A stretch of 64,000 nucleotides of DNA from Liquidambar formosana (taxonomy: Eukaryota; Streptophyta; Magnoliopsida; Saxifragales; Altingiaceae). Of the stretch, positions 58,401-64,000 are shown piece after piece. Location: contig CM077822.1 in assembly GCA_039720395.1 (NCBI GenBank), positions 22,465,267-22,529,266 on the forward strand, read 5' to 3'. The position numbers and the translations under genes are program-made. Under the pieces are notes generated by a model. It saw only the letters and a list, made by a program, of their open reading frames with translations. It was not told the DNA's origin and ran no database searches. Position 1 is the stretch's first letter. Each line of letters begins with the position of its first letter.

Positions 58401-59550
58401 GCCCCTGATCATCCTTTAATCCCCTAATCACATTTTTCTTCTGTCGCTGGGACGCTCTAGCATGGAAAAAAGCAGTGGTACGATCACCCTCCTTCAGCCA
58501 AGCAACACGGGAGCGCTGGCACCACATAACCTCCTCCCGAGCAAGAAGTTCATCCATCAAAGACATAATGTGCCTTTCCTCAGCAATGGCTGGGGTAGTG
58601 GCCGGTCCCTGTTTGATAGCTCTGAGTTGCTCACGCATGTCTTTGAGCTGTCTGTGAACATTGCCAAAGTTAGATTTGTTCCATGTTGACAATTGCATTC
58701 TAGTTGTTTTGATTTTCTCATTAACGCAATACATTGCAGACCCTGAAACCGTGCTAGACCAACCCTCTTTAACAATCTGCTCGCAATCATCAGAACGGGT
58801 CCACATAGCCTTAAACCGAAAGGGTTTCTTTTTCCTTGCAACCCCATGGCCAAACCAGCCGTATCCACTATAATAGGAAGGTGATCTGAAGCGCTACATA
58901 CCAAGTGTTCTACGTTGGCAGGAGGAAACAGGTTGCTCCAATCCGTGGAAACTAGAGCCCTGTCAAGCCTTTCTTTTGTACAGTCCATCCCAGCCCTGTT
59001 ATTGCACCATGTAAATTTAGGACCGCAAAAACCCAAATCTCTGAAGTTACACCTGGCACCACCTGACGAAAATCCCTTATTTGCCACTCAGCTTTTGGTA
59101 CTCTACCCCATTTTTCCCCTGCTTCAAGGATCTCATTGAAACCCCCCAAATACAACCAGGGAAGTGCTGAATGAGAATGGAGAGTCCCAAGCAATTCCCA
59201 TGAGGATTTCCGCAAAGACACTTCTGGGTGACCATAAAAGCCAGTAATTCGCCATATCGCGATTCCTGTATCCATAATGCTAGCATCAATGTGATGGCTT
59301 GAATAAGTCAGAACCTCCACCTCCATACCCGATCTCCATAATAATGCCAACCCACCTGCTCTATTATTAGCATCAATAATCAAGCCATTAGAAAAACCCA
59401 AACTGAATTTACCCTTTCCATCTCTCTTTTATGAAGCTTAGTTTCCATCAAGAAAACTAAGTTGGGAACTTTCCGCTTCACCAGATAGTGAAGGGCGCGA
59501 ACTGTGCGAGGGTTCCCAAGCCCCCGACAGTTGAAGCTTAGAGTTTTCAT
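55424..59550 (-). pseudogene. LINE ORF2: endonuclease, RT, zf-RVT, RNase H
   Basis: Would encode about 1375 residues. Order: AP endonuclease (MKTLSFNCRGLGNP, GGLALLWRSG, ITGFYGHPE, SDHLPIIVD), RT fingers (RSRVAWLKEGDRTTAFFHA, MHPSKAPGPDDM), RT palm (FALKLDMSKAYDRVEW), the second catalytic block reading SHLFFAYDSLLF where FADD is expected, thumb/zf-RVT (LPLSLCEEFKAMISNFWWG, RDFGIFNNALLAKQAW, PIPNKIKHFVWRA, CPFCGREEESICHVLRDC) and RNase H (KINVDGALFG, VVEAIAIRFA, GDSLEV, HIRREGNAVAHSLARYA). Several frameshifts (for example 59000, 57990-58020, 57190), a stop at RGLxQGD (57628) and one in RNase H (55691). It cannot be active. Confidence 0.9.
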
Positions 59551-61173
59551 GATTCCCGGCGGGACTGGAAACCAACTACCGCCGATGTATGATTTGTACC
59601 AGACTGGTACCCATCCCCCTGTGTCTCGTATCTAGCTTTCCTCCCCTTATTCCCTACATCATCAGACCCATCATTGTCTTCCGTGAATATCCCTTCACTC
59701 ACCTTACGCTTCCCCACAGTTGTGCTCACTGATTGATCCCGTTCCCTCAGACATCGCGCGCCTTACGTTTCCAATTCGTGACCCTAACACCAGCAGCTTC
59801 ATTAGTTGAGGGCTCCGGTAGCGGTGCCTTAAAGGTGAGACTTTTTTTGGTAAAATTAATAGTACCCCGTTGAGTGGGAGAACTACTTATTTTAGCGTTA
59901 ATACTACCCGAATGGGCCCTCCCAATTGGGCTGCACTAAATGAGTTAGAAGCCTCACCATTGGGTAGGCCACCAGAGTCTACAAGAACCAATGGGCTAGG
60001 TAACAAAGCCCCTGCCAAAGCACTTAACCCTATATTGGGCCCACCCGTAGAGATAGGTGATATTGGATCAGATCGCCCTCCATCATTCTCGCCTAGAATC
60101 TCCATCGTCTCCCGCATTTTAGAACTAGTGTCCTTAACAGTCGCCTTAAACTTCTCCCTTTCAAATTCAAAATCCTTCTCTTTCAATCTAGTAGATCCTG
60201 TAGCAGTATTCGGAGCAAGATTGCAGCCTGAAAAAAAGCTAAAATTCACCTCCTTCTTCGCCCCCCAAATCCTGCTACAGTTTGTCAATGACGGTGGTGC
60301 AGCCACTTCATCATCGCCACTGCGTAAGATTCCGGGAGGGCTACCCGCTGGCGACCTCCCCTCCGGTTCTTGGACAGTCCCTTCAACAGAACGGGATGAG
60401 GAACCACCAGCCTTCTGAGTTTTTAATGTTCTGACAGAGTTTGGTGCTCTCAACTAGATGCCATATTGCAATGCCTCAGCGGGCTGCTCGTCTCGCCCAT
60501 CAAAACGTTTGACACAATCTTTCTCTGTATGACCAAGCAACCCACAAAAATAGCAAAAAGTGGGTAACCGTTCATATTTAATGGATGCCCACATAGCTTT
60601 CCCTCCCAACTTCACCATGACACCTCGTTTCAGAGGTTTTCGCACCGGAATACAGACGCGAAGACGCATAAACTTGCCCCAACAGATCCCACCTTCACTA
60701 TGTTCCATCTCAAGGAAACCACCCACCTTATCCCCTATCAGTTGTCCAACTTCTTTCGTCATACAGCCTATCGGTAGGTTGTAGATCTGTACTCAAAACG
60801 AAGCAATATCCATAACAATGTCAGAAGGTTGGATATCCCCCTCAACTTCCTTTAAAATTACCAACGATTTGTCAAAGCTCCACGGGCCCCTATCCAAAAC
60901 TCTGCGCCGATCAAGAGGGTGGTGGAACTGGAATAGAAATAAATTCTTACTCAGATCCATGATTGTCAGGCCTTTCGCTGGTCGCCATATCATTTTCAAT
61001 GTCGACTTCATGGCTTTAATATTAAACGGCCGCTCCGTAAGAAGTTTTCCAACCAAACAATATTTAACCTTCTCTCTACTGGCAGCCTGCATAGTGCCAG
61101 AGATCACCACATTCTCACATTCTTCCTCGGTTAACACGAGATTCTTCCACATCTCCTCCAACTGTTCCGCCAT
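59547..61173 (-). pseudogene. LINE ORF1: DUF4283 and CCHC zinc knuckle
   Basis: RNA-binding nucleoprotein of the LINE. It starts MAEQLEEMWKNLVLTEEE, followed by the DUF4283 fold (NLFLFQFHHPLDRRRVLDRG, PWSFDKSLVILKE), GGKAMWASIKYERLPTFC and a CCHC knuckle CYFCGLLGHTEKDC. A long, Ser/Pro-rich C-terminal part follows. Two in-frame stops replace tryptophans: TGA in ASFWVQIYNLP (about 60790) and TAG near 60454. A frameshift between 59887 and 59730 leads to the final segment, whose stop overlaps the ORF2 start as ATGA (59550-59547). Confidence 0.85.
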
Positions 61174-61757
61174 TACGACACTAGTGAAGCACTATAGCAA
61201 TATAAACTTAAAACTTAATGCTGAAATCTGAAAACCTCCCATAAGGTATGACAGAAATGTCACCCACGAGGAGAACAAAGACTTGCAAATGGCAAGACAA
61301 CCACTCCCACGAGAGAACTCGGAGAGACATGTTCAATTTATTTATGAAATAATTTTTTAAAAAAGTTATTACTCTTTGAAATAAGTACATAAATAGGTTA
61401 GTTGACAAACAAGTTCGAAAAAAAGGGTTAAACTATTTAGCTTTTTCCTTAGAAAAATAAACATATATATACACCGATAGAGTCATGAGAAATATCATTT
61501 TAATAGGCAAGTGTACAACTAAAATTTACATATATTTTTTATATTTATTTAAGTCATTGATGACACATTTAATTAATTTATTAGTTTTGGCACTGATTTT
61601 TTCTTAAGTTTTTTTTTTTTTTTTTCCCATCACAAAAATCTCTTCTTTAAAAGACAATTTATATGGTCTACTTTTGCATAAATTTGTACACCATTGATGA
61701 AATATTTATTTTATAATACAAAAATATTCATGTGCAACGCACGTGTGTACCGACTAG

Positions 61758-61943
61758 TGAATTAAAGTATACGAATTATAGTATACTTTGAATTCCTATT
61801 TATATTTATGTGTTTTATATTCCTATTTCCTCTTCTAATTAATATACCGTGTATAAGGGTAGTGATGTATTTAAAATATAAAATAAGGGTATATTGATCA
61901 CTCAAAAGCTTTTCTAACATTCAACTTTTTATAGGTAGTATAG
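61758..61943 (-). mobile_element. 5' fragment of another Helitron
   Basis: Reads (minus) TCTATACTACCTATAAAAAG inwards from 61943 and closely matches 52390-52605, but stops exactly at the CTAG|T junction of the plus-strand Helitron. Its own 3' half is absent. Confidence 0.65.
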
Positions 61944-62044
61944 ATATATATGTCCAAATGAATATAAATATGTGTCAATATATTTATATTCACGTGTCAA
62001 CATCTTCGTATCCACATATCCATATTATTTAAAATTAACTATGA

Positions 62045-62115
62045 TACATGGCATAATATGAGTGAAAAGGAGGAGGAGTTGCTCCTCTACTGTGAGGAGC
62101 CAAGTAGTGTCCTAA
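62045..62115. repeat. Inverted partner of 52010-52075
   Basis: ACATGGCATAATATGAGTGA and CTGTGAGGAGCCAAGTA here are the reverse complement of GGCTCCTCACAG...TCACTCATATTATGCC at 52010-52075. The two copies sit outside the cluster of Helitrons. Confidence 0.7.
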
Positions 62116-62306
62116 TAGCAAACTGGAAAATGAGTGATACTAGTTATTATTAAGCTAGAGTTTTAGCGACTTTCTATTGAAAAATAAGTTATACTCATCA
62201 AATCCATTGTTAGATTTACACTCCTAGACTTTTACCAAAAATAAAAAAATAAAAAATCTAACCCTTCTAAGTCTATGAAAGACGAACCTAAATGCAAGTT
62301 TAGACT

Positions 62307-62533
62307 AACCAATGAGAATTGGCCTAGCGGTAAAGGGGTGAGTTGTAAACTTAGACATCTCGATTCGAAACTAACCAATCTTTCTTGGCCAGCCACCAGT
62401 TAGAGCTATTAGCCTGTATGTTAAACGACCTCATGGGACGGTGGCCCTGCGTGAGGAGCAAAGATTAGTCGGGTTCTAACAATTCATACACCTTGTTGTT
62501 GCTTGGCAAAAAAATAAATAAAAAATAAAAAAT
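62307..62533 (+). mobile_element. tRNA-derived SINE, 17-bp TSD
   Basis: A-box-like TGGCCTAGCGGTAAAGG near the start, B-box-like GATTCGAAACT, a conserved middle (TCTTGGCCAGCCACC, TAGCCTGTATGTTAAACGA) and an A-rich AAAAAAATAAATAAAA tail. The flanks AAATGCAAGTTTAGACT and AAATGCAGGTTTAGACT (62290-62306, 62534-62550) differ at one of 17 positions. The 22104-22257 copy is a relative. Confidence 0.85.
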
Positions 62534-62742
62534 AAATGCAGGTTTAGACTTAAGTCACAAAACTGTGACTTTATACCGACAAGCATAACGTAAAAATGAA
62601 TCAAATTACTTTTAGAAATGAAAAATGAAAAGGAAAAAGAAGAATGACTATCATTAATTGGATTATATATGTACCATTTTATTAGATGAAAAAACATTTT
62701 TAATATAAACTTTTAGAAAAACAATTTTTTGTTAACCGCTAG

Positions 62743-63033
62743 GGGCCTATTTGGTTGTCTAATTTGAAACTAAACAATTTAAGAAATTTTACATAGTATT
62801 AAAAGTACAATCTATCATCTTTAATTAACAAATTCAAGATATTATCACAAATAAGTGTGGAAATTCAAAATAGTGGCATTCTATAAATTCCTTAAAATTG
62901 ATTTTACAACATCAATTATAGTAATAACTTCAACATTTTAAAATATTATAATTCAAGGTGATGGATTTATACCTTCAATCTTACGTAAAATTTATGAATT
63001 GTTTAATTTCGAATTAAACAACCAAACAGGCCC
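62743..63033. mobile_element. MITE, ~290 bp
   Basis: The ends GGGCCTATTTGGTTGTCTAA and, reversed, GGGCCTGTTTGGTTGTTTAA begin inverted repeats of 40 or more bp, continuing AAACTAAACAATT / AAATTAAACAATT. GGGCCTGTTTGG is a common plant MITE terminus. Flanks CTA/TAA do not give a clean TSD. Confidence 0.7.
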
Positions 63034-63049
63034 TAATGAGAGTAGGAAA

Positions 63050-63175
63050 TCAATGATCTTTGGGTCTAATGGCATGTCCCATCCTAATAGGAGTGCTGGG
63101 TTTATAGAGATTTTAATTTCGATTCCATGTAAGTGCATGTGTGAGTGTGTGTTATCTTGGCAAAAAATAAAATAA
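63050..63175 (+). mobile_element. Possible second SINE
   Basis: Has a B-box-like TTTCGATTCC and ends TCTTGGCAAAAAATAAAATAAAA, like the other SINEs, but the A box is weak and no TSD was found. Confidence 0.4.
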
Positions 63176-63179
63176 AAAG

Positions 63180-64000
63180 GGGATTCAATAAGATTTGAGA
63201 TTTAGTCAATGAGGGTGGAGATGTCGATTAAGTTGTTGTTCTTGTTTGTTAATGGCGTCTTATGAGGAGATATAAATTCAATGAAACATCTTTCACAATC
63301 GGAAACCTGACTATAAAATTTGCACAAAAGCTCCCACTAAACAATAAATGAACTTGATGGTCTTTATAGTATATCACCCCTAGAGCATTTTTAAGGTAAA
63401 TGAAGCCACCATCATATAAATGATTAGACCAAATAAGGCACTGTATGGTCATATATTAGAGCATGTCCCTTCGTGGTTGGAAACTCAATAATTTTTATCA
63501 TTGCACCAAACGAAGGCCCATTTATATCTCATGTAGGTCATTGTAACTTTACAATGAACGAATTCCCTGGTAGAAACCAAAAATATCGATCGTCTAAACC
63601 TCGGGAGGTGGATTAGTCCTAAAACCTTATGCTTCAAGAAGCGGAATCTCTTATGTTTGATTTTCCATTCCTCCTTGGGGCCAACCATTACTTAGGTTTA
63701 TTATGACCATTAATTGGTATAGAATGGGTGATGGCCTTATGTGAATTAATTGGTCTGAATTTCCAAGTACCTAGGCACCAACCAAAAAAAAAAAAAAAGA
63801 AAAACTCCTTCCATCCAACTCTAGGCTCGCAACTTATGTTGTTTTGGAAAAATGTTTTTGTATCTATCAAAATACCCATCACTTCGTTCCCATTCAACAT
63901 GACAGCATGGCATGCTCCACATGCATGCATTAGCAAGTTGATAACGGTTCCTGGCTTGACCTAAAATGTTTAATTCATCAAAATTTTAAAGATAATTAAT
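63180..64000. other. No gene or element recognised
   Basis: Mixed-composition DNA with short ORFs on both strands that show no family signature. Confidence 0.3.

Larger units (their letters stand above)
55391..61329 (-). mobile_element. Full-length plant L1-type LINE, 5.9 kb, 16-bp TSD
   Basis: TGTTCAATTTATTTAT is duplicated exactly (55375-55390 and 61330-61345). The 5' UTR starts at 61329 on the minus strand. ORF1 begins at 61173, ORF2 at 59550 and ends at 55424. An A-rich tail with ATAA units follows (55391-55401). All domains of a two-ORF plant LINE are present, but both ORFs carry stops and frameshifts. The perfect TSD suggests moderate age, and the element appears younger than the Helitron it interrupts. 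Confidence 0.9.
53682..61757 (+). mobile_element. Helitron split by a MULE derivative and a LINE
   Basis: The 5' end (TATATTACCTATAAAAAGTT) lies at about 53682-53701 and the 3' hairpin TGTGCAACGCACGTG with CTAG then T at 61754-61757. Between them the body matches the 1.27-kb Helitron at 26195-27464 (reversed), including the AGGAAATATAGAAATATAAA and AAACTATAATTCGTATAA blocks. Removing the insertions at 53820-54517 and 55391-61329 plus TSD copies leaves about 1.4 kb, close to the size of that copy. Pairing of these two ends is an inference. Confidence 0.65.

Noticed and set aside
59870..60418. 182-codon plus-strand ORF
   Set aside because: Antisense to LINE ORF1; no family signature, whereas the minus strand continues the ORF1 frame.

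Overview
The window is AT-rich nuclear DNA of a flowering plant, most likely a eudicot. Evidence for this: an intron-bearing SKP1-like gene, a DUF6598 gene, and plant-type transposons of nearly every class (L1-type LINEs, SINEs, Helitrons, MULEs, hAT, CACTA, a PIF/Harbinger remnant, MITEs and a probable solo LTR). No bacterial operon, CRISPR array, rRNA, intact tRNA gene or organelle insert was found. The sequence gives no basis for naming a species.

Layout. 0.3-2.7 kb: minus-strand Helitron with stacked 5' ends, a LINE fragment and a SINE. 3.2-17.9 kb: a minus-strand SKP1-like gene whose two recognisable coding blocks join exactly at canonical splice sites across a 14.1 kb intron. The intron holds a Harbinger Myb-like remnant, a probable solo LTR (5353-10335, itself holding a LINE fragment and a TIR element), several locally duplicated blocks and a MITE. 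Exon 1 carries a 95-bp inverted duplication, so this is probably a pseudogene. 18.0-20.0 kb: a foldback MITE and a non-autonomous MULE with a perfect 9-bp TSD. 21.7-29.9 kb: an 8.2 kb MULE with >100-bp TIRs and a degraded transposase gene; three Helitrons sit inside it. 30.2-31.3 kb: the only gene that looks intact, a DUF6598 protein.

32.6-49.9 kb: a defective CACTA (En/Spm) element keeping a TNPD tail and a multi-exon TNP1/PTTA-like gene. It is split by a 5.3 kb hAT (perfect 8-bp TSD, broken transposase, with a further TIR element inside its last exon) and holds a second, non-autonomous hAT (45980-49137, perfect 8-bp TSD). 52.1-61.9 kb: Helitrons in both orientations. One of them (53682-61757) has been split by a MULE derivative and then by a full-length LINE (55391-61329, 16-bp TSD). 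62.3-63.2 kb: a SINE with long TSD, a MITE and a probable second SINE.

Nothing here is a co-operating pathway. The logic is nested transposition around two host loci. No clearly new molecular system was found. The most notable items are the SKP1 gene with its giant intron and exonic hairpin, the Helitron stack, the decayed but complete two-ORF LINE with an ATGA junction, and the 107-bp triplication that begins at the DUF6598 stop codon.
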